In this document: one piece after another, positions 24,032 to 32,556 of the stretch
How the letters are laid out: the number at the start of each line of letters is the position of its first letter
Numbering within the stretch: the stretch's first letter is position 1
Origin: Clostridiales bacterium
GTDB lineage: Bacteria > Bacillota > Clostridia > Peptostreptococcales > Acidaminobacteraceae
Assembly (NCBI GenBank): GCA_030446305.1
Contig: JASUSA010000029.1
Location: 1 to 40,153 of the forward strand
Direction: 5' to 3'
DNA: 40,153 bases
Position numbers and translations under genes: made by a program
The notes under the pieces: model-generated
What the model saw: the letters and a program-made list of their open reading frames with translations, nothing else
Told to the model about the DNA's origin: nothing
Databases searched by the model: none

Positions 24032-25588
24032 ATGAATAAGATTTACAAATTACTCATTGGTATGCTCGTGATCAGCTTGATGATCAGTGGCTGCGGCGGT
24101 TCTAAAACAGAAGCACCTGCAGAATCGTCTTCATCATCTTCAGCGGCGAGTTCATCGGAGACATCAACAGAACCTGTTTACAAAGACACACTGGTAATTG
24201 CACATCATGAAGAACCTGCAACGTTGGATCCTCAATACTCCAATATGATTTCATGGTTCGTCATCGAAAAAAATATTTTTAATCCTTTGATTGATTACAT
24301 CGATGGCGAATATGTACCTGTCTTAGCGACTTCTTGGGAGAACATAGACGATACACATATTCGATTCCATTTACGTGATGATGTATTCTTCCAAAACGGA
24401 GAGAAAATGACGGCAGATGATGTCTATTTTACATTTCAACGTGCACTGGAATCGCCAAAGAGTGCTTCAACCTTTAAAACATTGGATATAGAGAATACAA
24501 AGGTAATCGATGACTATACGATTGAATTTGCATTGAATATGCCTGATGAAGCCTTCTTTAATACCATTACCAGCGGCCGCGGCAATATTGTCAGCAAAAA
24601 AGCCGTTGAAGAAATGGGAGAAGCTGAATTCGCGAGAAACCCTGTCGGTACGGGTCCTTATTCAGTTTCAGAATGGATCTCCGGTACACAAATCAAGTTA
24701 GTTGCTTTTGATAATTATTTCAATGGCGTTGCCAAGACACCAAACCTGATTTACAAATTTATTCCGGAAGCTTCCAACCGTGTTATTGAACTTGAAACGG
24801 GTGATGTCGATGTGGCATTAAACCTTGCTTCAAGTGATATCGCACGCGTTCGTGACATGGAAAATGCGGATATCGTCATGGTGCCTTCTTACCGCTATAC
24901 AACGCTTACCATGAGCATGAAAGACGAAGTTTTAAAAGATAAACGCATTAGAGAAGCATTATCTTATGCCATTGACAAACCACTGCTCGTCGATGCGATT
25001 TACGGTGAATCAGCAGATGTATTAAATGGTGTTATGCCAACCAATGCAATTGGCTTTAAAGAAATGGAACCTGCAGAATACAATCCGGAAAAAGCAAAAG
25101 CGCTTTTAGCGGAAGCTGGTTATGGCAACGGTTTAATTTTGGAATTCCAAGTTGACCCGGGTTCTGAATACCTTGATATTGCAGAAATCGTTCAAAGCAT
25201 GTGGCAAGATGTCGGCGTAACGGCTAATATTATTACAATGGACAGACCGTCGTACCTCGCACAAGGTAACGAATACCAAATTTCAATTCGTGCCGGTAAT
25301 GCGAACCATCCATCGAATATTCTCATTATCTATGATTCAGCTTTTGGCGATCGTATTCAGCCAAACGATCCGTATATTGACAGTGCATTAAATGAGTTCA
25401 GACAAATTTATGATGACGCAAAACGTAAAGTTGTCCTCGATGAACTTCAAGATTACCTATGGGATATAAAATATACGATTCCATTGGCACACACGAAGAC
25501 GATCTACGGCCTCTCCAATAAAATTGGAAACTTTGTGCCAGATCCACTTGGCTTGGTTGACTGGTCAGCCGTTACCGTAACAGAATAA
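24032..25588 (+). CDS. ABC transporter substrate-binding lipoprotein (Opp/Dpp type)
   Basis: A 518-residue family 5 extracellular binding protein that delivers its ligand to the permease encoded downstream. It has a lipoprotein signal peptide with the lipobox ISGC, making Cys21 the lipidated residue, then a Ser/Glu-rich linker. Family motifs include EEPATLDPQYSN, VPVLATSWE, FHLRDDVFFQNGEKMTADDV and ARNPVGTGPY. Ligands of this family are peptides, nickel or other small molecules, so the family alone does not give the substrate. The creatininase, amidase and C-S lyase around it suggest an organic nitrogen (or sulfur) compound. A stable hairpin with T tract follows, which would raise its level over the permease genes. 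Confidence 0.92.
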   Translation: MNKIYKLLIGMLVISLMISGCGGSKTEAPAESSSSSSAASSSETSTEPVYKDTLVIAHHEEPATLDPQYSNMISWFVIEKNIFNPLIDYIDGEYVPVLATSWENIDDTHIRFHLRDDVFFQNGEKMTADDVYFTFQRALESPKSASTFKTLDIENTKVIDDYTIEFALNMPDEAFFNTITSGRGNIVSKKAVEEMGEAEFARNPVGTGPYSVSEWISGTQIKLVAFDNYFNGVAKTPNLIYKFIPEASNRVIELETGDVDVALNLASSDIARVRDMENADIVMVPSYRYTTLTMSMKDEVLKDKRIREALSYAIDKPLLVDAIYGESADVLNGVMPTNAIGFKEMEPAEYNPEKAKALLAEAGYGNGLILEFQVDPGSEYLDIAEIVQSMWQDVGVTANIITMDRPSYLAQGNEYQISIRAGNANHPSNILIIYDSAFGDRIQPNDPYIDSALNEFRQIYDDAKRKVVLDELQDYLWDIKYTIPLAHTKTIYGLSNKIGNFVPDPLGLVDWSAVTVTE

Positions 25589-25614
25589 CGAATAGCGAAT
25601 AAAGCGTTAGAAGT

Positions 25615-25660
25615 GTTGCGAGGCGTAAAAGTACCAAAATTGCTTCGCAACTCTTTTTTC
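25615..25660 (+). terminator. Partial terminator after the binding protein gene
   Basis: GTTGCGAGGC (25615-25624) pairs with GCTTCGCAAC (25642-25651), followed by TCTTTTTTC. Because the transporter genes follow in order, it probably works as an attenuator that favours the binding protein. Confidence 0.75.
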
Positions 25661-25673
25661 ACCCTTTTACAGC

Positions 25674-25729
25674 TTTGAACGCTTTAAAAAACAGAAAATA
25701 TCCATTGTACGATAATGGAAACGTTCAAA
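25674..25729 (+). other. Nested inverted repeats between binding protein and permease
   Basis: TTTGAACG (25674-25681) and CGTTCAAA (25722-25729) form an outer 8-bp stem. Inside it, TCCATT (25701-25706) and AATGGA (25714-25719) form an inner 6-bp stem. There is no T tract. It could be an RNA processing or stability element. Confidence 0.5.
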
Positions 25730-25814
25730 ATGACCCGATGATTTAGAGAACGTCGTATAAATGTCCGTGACAATTATTCGATGACACCCAAAGAAATATT
25801 GAAAGAAGGACACT

Positions 25815-26792
25815 ATGCTTAGGTTTCTATTTAGGCGCATATTAATGATGATTCCAGTATTGCTTGGTGTTTCATTTGTCGTATTCTTCATGAGCTATTT
25901 TACACCGGGTGACCCTGCGGTGATGATTCTAGGCGACATGGCAACACAGGAAGACATTCAAATGATGCATGAGCAGCTCAAACTCGATGAGCCATTTCTG
26001 GTTCAATACGTTAATTATGTAAAAAATATCGTCACAAAAGGTGACTTTGGTACTTCGTATACAACAAAACAGCCTGTTTTGGATGAACTCTTGGTTCGCT
26101 TTCCAAATACGTTTAAACTCGCAGGCTTAAGTGTTATTTTATCTGTTATTATTGGCATTACCGTTGGCATTGTGTCCGCGACGCGGCAGTATTCCATCTT
26201 GGATAATGTCGCCACGGCAATTTCCTTTATTGGCGTTTCGATGCCGAACTTCTGGCAGGGCATGATGCTCATTATCGTGTTCTCAGTTTGGCTCGGATGG
26301 TTACCGCCATCCGGCTTCTCGACACCAATGCACTGGATATTGCCGGCAGTAACCATTGGGACGAGTTCGGCGGCACAGATTATGCGGATGACGCGTTCCA
26401 GTATGCTTGAGGTTATTCGTCAGGATTACATCCGAACAGCAAGGGCAAAGGGACAGTCCGAACGCATTGTCATATGGCGGCATGCACTGAAGAACGCACT
26501 TATTCCCATCATTACCGTTGTAGGTCTTTCTTTCGGGAGACTGCTTGGTGGTGCGGTACTCACAGAAAGTATTTTCTCCATTGCCGGCATTGGCAAACTG
26601 ATGGTCGACGCGATCAATATGCGTAACTACCCGCTCGTACAAGGCGGCGTCTTGTTTATTGCCATTGTCATGTCAGTGGTTAACTTAATTGTTGACGTGC
26701 TTTACGCATATGTTGACCCTAGAATTAGAACACAATTTACCACAAACAGCATTCGGAAAAAAATAAGACTGGGGGAGGTAGGCGATGAGTGA
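25815..26792 (+). CDS. ABC transporter permease, OppB/DppB type
   Basis: A 325-residue inner-membrane permease subunit with six helices. It begins with the usual RFLFRRILMMIPVLLGVSFV and has the EAA loop contacting the ATPases (RTARAKGQSERIVIWRHALKNAL, about residues 206-228). The family's LVQYVNYVKNIVTKGDFGTS segment is present. GAAGGACACT precedes the ATG. The stop overlaps the start of the OppC-type gene by 8 nt, so the two are made together as a heterodimer. Confidence 0.93.
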   Translation: MLRFLFRRILMMIPVLLGVSFVVFFMSYFTPGDPAVMILGDMATQEDIQMMHEQLKLDEPFLVQYVNYVKNIVTKGDFGTSYTTKQPVLDELLVRFPNTFKLAGLSVILSVIIGITVGIVSATRQYSILDNVATAISFIGVSMPNFWQGMMLIIVFSVWLGWLPPSGFSTPMHWILPAVTIGTSSAAQIMRMTRSSMLEVIRQDYIRTARAKGQSERIVIWRHALKNALIPIITVVGLSFGRLLGGAVLTESIFSIAGIGKLMVDAINMRNYPLVQGGVLFIAIVMSVVNLIVDVLYAYVDPRIRTQFTTNSIRKKIRLGEVGDE

Positions 26793-27660
26793 AAAAACGG
26801 TTGCAATAAAAAGCAGAAACAGCGGCATGATGCGAGACGCCCTCGTAAGGCTTTTTCGGAACAAAGCGGCAATCCTCGGTTTAATCATTATTGTTGTACT
26901 CATTTTGTCAGCGATCTTTGCGGATATCGTCTCCCCGTTCAGCTATGATGAACAAGACCTCAGACAGCGCTTTCTGGCGCCAAGTGCAGAGCATTTCTTT
27001 GGCACGGACGAATATGGCAGAGATATCTTTTCAAGGATTATTTACGGAAGCAGGACATCATTGCTCGTCGGAGCAATTTCGGTTACCATCTCCAGCGGGA
27101 TCGGCACCATTCTCGGTGCAATTTCAGGCTATTACGGCAATCGCGTCGATAATATCATCATGCGGCTAATTGATGTCATGCTGGCGATTCCAAATATACT
27201 GCTGGCGATTTCCATTGCGGCAACACTTGGCCCTGGGATCGTCAATGTTATGATTGCCGTGGGGATTAGTTCTGTTCCCGGTTATGCACGGTTGGTGCGT
27301 GCCTCGGTTATGTCACTGAGAGATCAGGAATTTATTGAGGCGGCACGTTCAATTGGCGCCAATGATGCGCGCATTATTTTAAGGCACATTTTACCAAACT
27401 GCATGGCGCCGATTATCGTTCAGGCTACAATGAGTATTGCCATTGCAATACTTTCAGCAGCAGCACTCAGCTTTCTCGGACTTGGCGTTCAGCCGCCGAT
27501 GGCAGAGTGGGGTTCAATGCTTTCTAACGGGCGTGCTTACATTCGAGATTATTGGTGGGTTGTCACATTCCCAGGTGTCGCAATTATGTCGACCGTGTTT
27601 GCCTTCAACTTATTTGGAGACGGTCTGCGAGATGCACTCGATCCTAGATTAAAACAGTAG
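26785..27660 (+). CDS. ABC transporter permease, OppC/DppC type
   Basis: A 291-residue partner permease. A cytoplasmic N-terminal stretch leads into the first helix (AAILGLIIIVVLILSAIFAD), then the family motif HFFGTDEYGRDIFSRIIYG (about residues 71-89), five further helices, and the ATPase-contact loop RSIGANDARIILRHILPN. The start follows GGGGGAGG and overlaps the previous gene. The ATPase gene follows with the GTG/ATG starting right after the stop. Confidence 0.93.
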   Translation: MSEKTVAIKSRNSGMMRDALVRLFRNKAAILGLIIIVVLILSAIFADIVSPFSYDEQDLRQRFLAPSAEHFFGTDEYGRDIFSRIIYGSRTSLLVGAISVTISSGIGTILGAISGYYGNRVDNIIMRLIDVMLAIPNILLAISIAATLGPGIVNVMIAVGISSVPGYARLVRASVMSLRDQEFIEAARSIGANDARIILRHILPNCMAPIIVQATMSIAIAILSAAALSFLGLGVQPPMAEWGSMLSNGRAYIRDYWWVVTFPGVAIMSTVFAFNLFGDGLRDALDPRLKQ

Positions 27661-27669
27661 GTGGAGGCT

Positions 27670-28650
27670 ATGAGGGATAAGTTATTAGAAATTAAAAAAT
27701 TAAAAGTTATATACAGCACAGATGGCAAAGTGGTTGAAGCGGTCAATCACATTGACTTGGAAATTCACAAGGGTGAGGCATTGGGGCTGATTGGAGAGAC
27801 CGGTGCCGGCAAAACGACGACAGCACTCAGCATTCTCAATTTGATTCCAAATCCGCCCGGCAAAATTGTCGAAGGTGAAATTTGCTACAATGGGCAAAAC
27901 CTGCTGAAACTGTCGCAAAAGGAAATGCGCGCGGTTAGAGGCAATAAAATTTCCATGATCTTTCAAGACCCCATGACGGCACTCAATCCGGTTATGACGG
28001 TTGGCGATCAAATTGCGGAAGTGATACGGCTGCATCAAAAGATGCCGCGAAATGAAGCGTATATCAAAGCACAGGAAATGCTGGAAACTGTAGGCATTCC
28101 AGGCAATCGTCTAAAGGATTTTCCGCATCAGTTTTCAGGCGGTATGAAGCAGCGCGTCGTCATCGCCATTTCACTGGCATGTAATCCGGAACTGCTCATC
28201 GCAGATGAACCGACGACGGCACTGGATGTAACCATTCAGGAACAAGTGCTCGACTTAATGGAAAAACTGCAAAAAGAGTTTAACACGTCGCTTTTGATGA
28301 TTACACATGACCTCGGCGTCGTAGCGGAAGTATGTGAAACCGTCGCCATTATGTACGCTGGTGAAATTGTCGAGTACGGTACCATTGAACAGGTTTACAA
28401 CGATACAAAGCATCCGTACACAAGAGGTTTGTTTGATTCTATTCCGAAGTTTCACGAAGATGTTAAACGCCTCAAACCCATTAAAGGACAGATGCCAAAT
28501 CCGGCGCATCTGCCAGTCGGGTGCAATTTTGCCGATAGATGCCCTGACGTCATGCCGAAATGCCGAGAAAGTGAACCGGTGGTAATCGACGTTGGTCAAA
28601 ATCACCTCGTCAAATGTTACAAATACGTAGATGGAGGTGATCAGGCGTGA
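27670..28650 (+). CDS. ABC transporter ATPase, OppD/DppD type
   Basis: A 326-residue ATPase with Walker A GETGAGKTTT, signature FSGGMKQR, Walker B LLIADEPTTALD and the H-loop of LLMITHDLG, so it is complete. The C-terminal peptide-transporter extension has a Cys-bearing segment (VGCNFADRCPDVMPKCRE), which in related proteins binds an Fe-S cluster or stabilises the dimer. ATG 27670 is preferred because GGTGGAGG lies upstream; the GTG at 27661 would place it inside the coding region. Its stop overlaps the GTG of the next ATPase gene. Confidence 0.92.
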   Translation: MRDKLLEIKKLKVIYSTDGKVVEAVNHIDLEIHKGEALGLIGETGAGKTTTALSILNLIPNPPGKIVEGEICYNGQNLLKLSQKEMRAVRGNKISMIFQDPMTALNPVMTVGDQIAEVIRLHQKMPRNEAYIKAQEMLETVGIPGNRLKDFPHQFSGGMKQRVVIAISLACNPELLIADEPTTALDVTIQEQVLDLMEKLQKEFNTSLLMITHDLGVVAEVCETVAIMYAGEIVEYGTIEQVYNDTKHPYTRGLFDSIPKFHEDVKRLKPIKGQMPNPAHLPVGCNFADRCPDVMPKCRESEPVVIDVGQNHLVKCYKYVDGGDQA

Positions 28651-29609
28651 GCACTTTGCTGGAAGTTAAAAATTTAAAAAAGCATTTTAAAACGCCAAAT
28701 GGCTTGCTGCATGCGGTGGATGGCGTCAGCCTAAAAATCGAAACACAGAAGACACTGGGCGTCGTTGGTGAATCGGGCTGTGGCAAATCGACGCTTGGCA
28801 GAACCATTGTTCACCTGCTCCCAAAAACCAGCGGTGAGATTTATTTTGAAGGCAATGATATTACCAATATTAATAAAGCGGATTTAAAAGCGCTGCGCCC
28901 CAATATGCAGATGATTTTTCAAGATCCGTATTCTTCGCTAAATCCAAGAATGTCTGTATTTCAGACGATTTCGGAACCATTGATTATCAACCGAGTTGAA
29001 ACGGACCGATCCAAACTCACCAAAAGAGTTTTTGAACTCATGGACATTGTTGGACTCTCCTCGGATTTGGCGAACAGCTTCCCACATGAACTCGATGGCG
29101 GCAGACGCCAGCGGATTGGTGTTGCACGTGCGCTGGCGCTTAAACCGAAGTTTATCGTCTGTGATGAACCCGTGTCAGCCCTTGATGTATCCATTCAAGC
29201 GCAGATTCTAAACCTCATGCAGGATTTGCAGGATGAATTGGGCTTGACGTATCTCTTTATCACACACGATTTATCGGTGGTCAAGCATATTTCGGATGAT
29301 ATTCTCGTCATGTATATGGGCAAGATGGTTGAGTATACATCATCCGCACAGCTCTTTAAAAATCGTTTGCATCCTTATACCAAGGCGCTTTTGGCAGCAG
29401 TGCCAATCGCGGAAGTAGGTGCAAAAAAAGAACGAAGTCTATTGAAAGGCGAGATTTCATCACCGGTTAATCCAAAGCCGGGATGCCGATTCGCCTCTCG
29501 ATGTGCACATGCTAAGGATAAGTGCCGCACAGAGGAGCCTTTATTTGAGGCTGTAACGGAAGGTCACTATGTCGCTTGCCACTATGTTAAGGAAATCAAT
29601 CAGCTCTAA
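28647..29609 (+). CDS. ABC transporter ATPase, OppF/DppF type
   Basis: A 320-residue ATPase, partner of the preceding one. Walker A is GESGCGKST, Walker B FIVCDEPVSALD, and the H-loop FITHDLS. The signature reads ELDGGRRQRIG instead of LSGGQ; related transporters of Firmicutes carry this variant, so it need not be defective. The C-terminal extension ends with a Cys-rich patch (CRFASRCAHAKDKCR). GTG 28647 follows GGAGGTGAT and overlaps the previous stop by 4 nt. Confidence 0.92.
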   Translation: MSTLLEVKNLKKHFKTPNGLLHAVDGVSLKIETQKTLGVVGESGCGKSTLGRTIVHLLPKTSGEIYFEGNDITNINKADLKALRPNMQMIFQDPYSSLNPRMSVFQTISEPLIINRVETDRSKLTKRVFELMDIVGLSSDLANSFPHELDGGRRQRIGVARALALKPKFIVCDEPVSALDVSIQAQILNLMQDLQDELGLTYLFITHDLSVVKHISDDILVMYMGKMVEYTSSAQLFKNRLHPYTKALLAAVPIAEVGAKKERSLLKGEISSPVNPKPGCRFASRCAHAKDKCRTEEPLFEAVTEGHYVACHYVKEINQL

Positions 29610-29723
29610 GGAACTTGAACCTTGATAGGCCAAAACAGCTGACATCCGTAAACGAGATAAGGCATAAGCACGAACGACAGTACAAGATGACATTAGATTG
29701 GTATATAATAGAAAGGTAGTGCT

Positions 29724-30551
29724 ATGAGAAAATATAAAATTGGCATGATACAAATGGATACGCGCGGCGATCGCGATGACAATTTGAAACGCATTGAAGC
29801 GTTTATTGCACAGGCGAAGGCAGAAGGTGTCGCGCTGATTACACTGCCGGAAGTTATGAACCGCATGACGGTAGACCGCACCATTGATACATCTGAACCA
29901 CTGGATGGCCCGACGATAACTTTTATGAAAGAATGTGCAAAGAAGTACGACATGTGGATTCACTGCGGCAGCATCAGAGAAAAACAGGCAGAAGGCTTGC
30001 CGTACAATACAACGGTATTATTGAATCCCGAAGGTGAAACGGCTGCGATTTATCGCAAAATTCATCTTTACGATGTGAATATCCCCGGCAAAGTGACTGC
30101 ACTTGAGTCTTCTCGAAACAAAGCGGGTGAAGACGTCGTATCCGTTGAAACGCCAATGGGTCATTTGGGATTGACGATCTGCTATGACCTCAGATTCCCT
30201 GAACTGTTCAGACTGCTTTCACTGCAGGGTTCAGAGATTATTTTTGTGCCTGCGAACTTTGCCTATGCAACAGGTGTAGCGCACTGGGAAACACTGCTAA
30301 GGGCTCGCGCCATTGAAAACGGCTGTTACATTATAGCTTCGGCTCAAACCGGCGAAAAACGCGAGGACATTCGCTCCTACGGTCACAGTTTGATGATTGA
30401 CCCATGGGGTGAAATTATTGCAGAAATAGAAAAGGACGAAGCGATGGCAATTGCAACCGTTGATCTCGATATGGTAAAACGTATGCGAGAAGAGCTGCCA
30501 AGCCTTAAAAACAGGCGTCCAGATGTATATCGACTTGAAACCGTTAAGTAA
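29724..30551 (+). CDS. Nitrilase-superfamily amidase (Nit1/Nit2-like)
   Basis: A 275-residue carbon-nitrogen hydrolase with the complete catalytic triad: Glu43 (LPEVMNRM), Lys112 (YRKIHLYDV) and Cys153 (LTICYDLRFPELFR). The sequence is closest to the Nit1/Nit2 branch, which covers omega-amidases acting on alpha-ketoglutaramate/ketosuccinamate and the amidase that repairs deaminated glutathione. A TATAAT-like stretch (near 29704) just upstream could allow separate expression. The island also holds a MalY-type lyase and a creatininase, so it may release ammonia from an amide intermediate of the imported compound. The substrate is not certain. Confidence 0.88.
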   Translation: MRKYKIGMIQMDTRGDRDDNLKRIEAFIAQAKAEGVALITLPEVMNRMTVDRTIDTSEPLDGPTITFMKECAKKYDMWIHCGSIREKQAEGLPYNTTVLLNPEGETAAIYRKIHLYDVNIPGKVTALESSRNKAGEDVVSVETPMGHLGLTICYDLRFPELFRLLSLQGSEIIFVPANFAYATGVAHWETLLRARAIENGCYIIASAQTGEKREDIRSYGHSLMIDPWGEIIAEIEKDEAMAIATVDLDMVKRMREELPSLKNRRPDVYRLETVK

Positions 30552-30745
30552 AGAGAATGCACCATTGCCTTTAGCTGGGCCTTTACGACAATAGGTTGAC
30601 TTTTCGTAAAATGAAAATCGTGTAGCTTGTCGTAAAAGAATTAGATTTAAATGAGGTATTTTCTTAGAGTAAAAAATGCAATGTGCATCAGACGATGACT
30701 AAAAACGTGTTAAATAAAGTGTTTGATTAAAGGAGGCTTTTCGAC

Positions 30746-31936
30746 ATGCAGTATCAATTTGACAAAATTATTGATCGAAAAAATACCAATTCAGTAAAAT
30801 GGGAACCAAATGTTCTAAAGATGATGTTTGGCGATGAAGACATGCTGCCAATGTGGGTGGCGGATATGGACTTTAAATGTCCTGATCCCGTTGTAGAGGC
30901 GTTGGTAAAAAGAGCTGAACACGGAATCTATGGTTATGCGGACATTGACGAATCCTATTATGAAGCGATTGTAGACTGGAATGCGCGCCGCAACAAATGG
31001 CAGCTTGATAAATCGTGGATCGTCTTTACGCCGGGTGTTGTACCAGCGGTCAACTATTTGGTTCAGACATTCTGTAAAACGGGTGATAAAGTGATTATTC
31101 AAAATCCAGTTTACTATCCGTTTTCAATGGCCATTAACAACAATGGTGCAGGCATTGTGCTCAATCCGCTAAAAGAGGAAGCTGGTGACTATGTCATGGA
31201 TTATGAGGATCTGGAAGCAAAAGCAAAAGATCCACGTGTTAGAATGCTGATTCTTTGTAGCCCGCACAATCCTGTGGGACGTGTTTGGCGTAAAGAAGAA
31301 TTGGAACGACTCGGTGAAATTTGCTTGGCAAATGACGTTTTGGTCGTTGCAGATGAAATTCACTCAGACCTCATTATGAGCGGCCATCAGCACACGCCGT
31401 TTGCAAGTATTTCAGAAGCTTTTGCCAACAACAGCATTACCTGTGTCGCACCGTCTAAAACGTTTAACCTCGCAGGGCTTCAAGTATCGAATATCATTAT
31501 TCCAAACGATAAACTGCGTAAGGAATATCAGGTAACACTTGAAAACAATGCGATTCGTCATCCAAACACCTTTGGAATCGTCGCGCTGGAAGCGGCGTAT
31601 ACCAAAGGTGAGCCGTGGCTGGAAGCTGTATTGGCATATATTGAGGGCAATATGGACTTCATCAAAACATTTGTTGACGAGCGTTTACCGGGTGTAACCT
31701 TTAAGAAACCTGAGGGGACTTATTTGGCTTGGCTCGACTTTAGAGGTCTTAATATGGATCAGAGCACGCTTGAAAAGTGGATGCAAAGGGATTTGAAACT
31801 GGCGCTGGATGAAGGTTATATCTTTGGAAGCGGCGGCGAAGGCTTCGAGCGTATTAATGCAGCGTGTCCAAGGTCGTTGATCGAAGAAGCGCTCAGCCGA
31901 ATTGAACGCGGTATTCAGGCGCTGAACAGCAAGTAA
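30746..31936 (+). CDS. MalY/PatB-type PLP C-S lyase
   Basis: The 396-residue PLP enzyme is of the MalY/PatB family, which cleaves cystathionine or cysteine S-conjugates to pyruvate, ammonia and a thiol. Family motifs are MLPMWVADMDFKCPDPVVEA at the N-terminus, NPVYYPF, CSPHNPVGRVW (about residues 172-182), VVADEIHSDL, and APSKTFNLAGLQ with PLP-binding Lys238. AAGGAGG precedes the ATG. It ends the catabolic island and is followed by a strong terminator. An aminotransferase role is less likely given the motifs. The link to the transporter substrate is inferred from context. Confidence 0.88.
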   Translation: MQYQFDKIIDRKNTNSVKWEPNVLKMMFGDEDMLPMWVADMDFKCPDPVVEALVKRAEHGIYGYADIDESYYEAIVDWNARRNKWQLDKSWIVFTPGVVPAVNYLVQTFCKTGDKVIIQNPVYYPFSMAINNNGAGIVLNPLKEEAGDYVMDYEDLEAKAKDPRVRMLILCSPHNPVGRVWRKEELERLGEICLANDVLVVADEIHSDLIMSGHQHTPFASISEAFANNSITCVAPSKTFNLAGLQVSNIIIPNDKLRKEYQVTLENNAIRHPNTFGIVALEAAYTKGEPWLEAVLAYIEGNMDFIKTFVDERLPGVTFKKPEGTYLAWLDFRGLNMDQSTLEKWMQRDLKLALDEGYIFGSGGEGFERINAACPRSLIEEALSRIERGIQALNSK

Positions 31937-31971
31937 GGCGTATTAATCAATTCATATAAATGCTTATCATT

Positions 31972-32011
31972 AAAATTGCCGCCGGGTGTATAACCTGGCG
32001 GCAATTTTTTT
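31972..32011 (+). terminator. Strong intrinsic terminator after the C-S lyase
   Basis: AAAATTGCCGCC pairs with GGCGGCAATTTT, with an inner GGGT/ACCT extension, followed by a T tract to 32011. Confidence 0.9.
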
Positions 32012-32078
32012 GATACGAGAACACACAAAGTGGCATCTGTTGCTTGGCTAATCTGTTAAAAAACTGCAGAAAAGTAAT

Positions 32079-32130
32079 TGACAAAACTGTCTAACGGCGT
32101 TAGACTATTGTTGTCTAATAACGTTAGACA
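32079..32130 (+). promoter_or_regulatory. blaI-type promoter with two operators
   Basis: TTGACA (32079-32084) and TAGACT (32102-32107) are 17 bp apart. Two 17-bp sites, GTCTAACGGCGTTAGAC (32090-32106) and GTCTAATAACGTTAGAC (32114-32130), share the arms GTCTAA/TTAGAC. One covers the -10 and spacer, the other the start point. This is the layout of a BlaI/MecI-type autorepressed promoter. Confidence 0.9.
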
Positions 32131-32187
32131 GATGTAAGGTACTCAATAAATACACTGTCAAAGAATAAGAAAGGTGAGCAACAGCGT

Positions 32188-32556
32188 ATGGAGCCATTAA
32201 AACTGGGTGAAATGGAAATGAAATTTGCAGAGATGATCTGGGCGCAGGCACCGGTAACGACGCGGGTGCTTATTCAAGAGGCCAAAGTGACATTTGCTTG
32301 GAAACGTACGACGACGTATACCATGTTGAAAAGATTATGTGATCGTGGATTATTTCAAAATAAAGACGGCGAAGTTGTTGTTTTGGTGGCCAGAGACGCT
32401 TTTCTGGCGGCGCAGGGAGAACAGTTTATTAATGATGCCTTTGATGGCTCTCTGCCGAAGTTTATTACTGCATTTGCGAAGCATTCGAAACTTGGCGATC
32501 AGGAGATCGAAGCGCTTGAAGCCCTTATTGCAGCGTACAAGGATGGCAATCGATGA
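32188..32556 (+). CDS. BlaI/MecI/CopY-family repressor
   Basis: A 122-residue winged-helix repressor of the BlaI/MecI type. LGEMEMKFAEMIWAQAPVTT is the first part of the DNA-binding domain, and FAWKRTTTYTMLKRLCDRGL contains the recognition helix and the Thr-rich segment. The C-terminal half serves dimerisation and, in relatives, contains the site cut when the sensor is activated. It precedes a BlaR1-type sensor protease and overlaps it by 4 nt (ATGA). Two operators lie on its promoter, so the operon is expected to repress itself. Confidence 0.92.
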   Translation: MEPLKLGEMEMKFAEMIWAQAPVTTRVLIQEAKVTFAWKRTTTYTMLKRLCDRGLFQNKDGEVVVLVARDAFLAAQGEQFINDAFDGSLPKFITAFAKHSKLGDQEIEALEALIAAYKDGNR

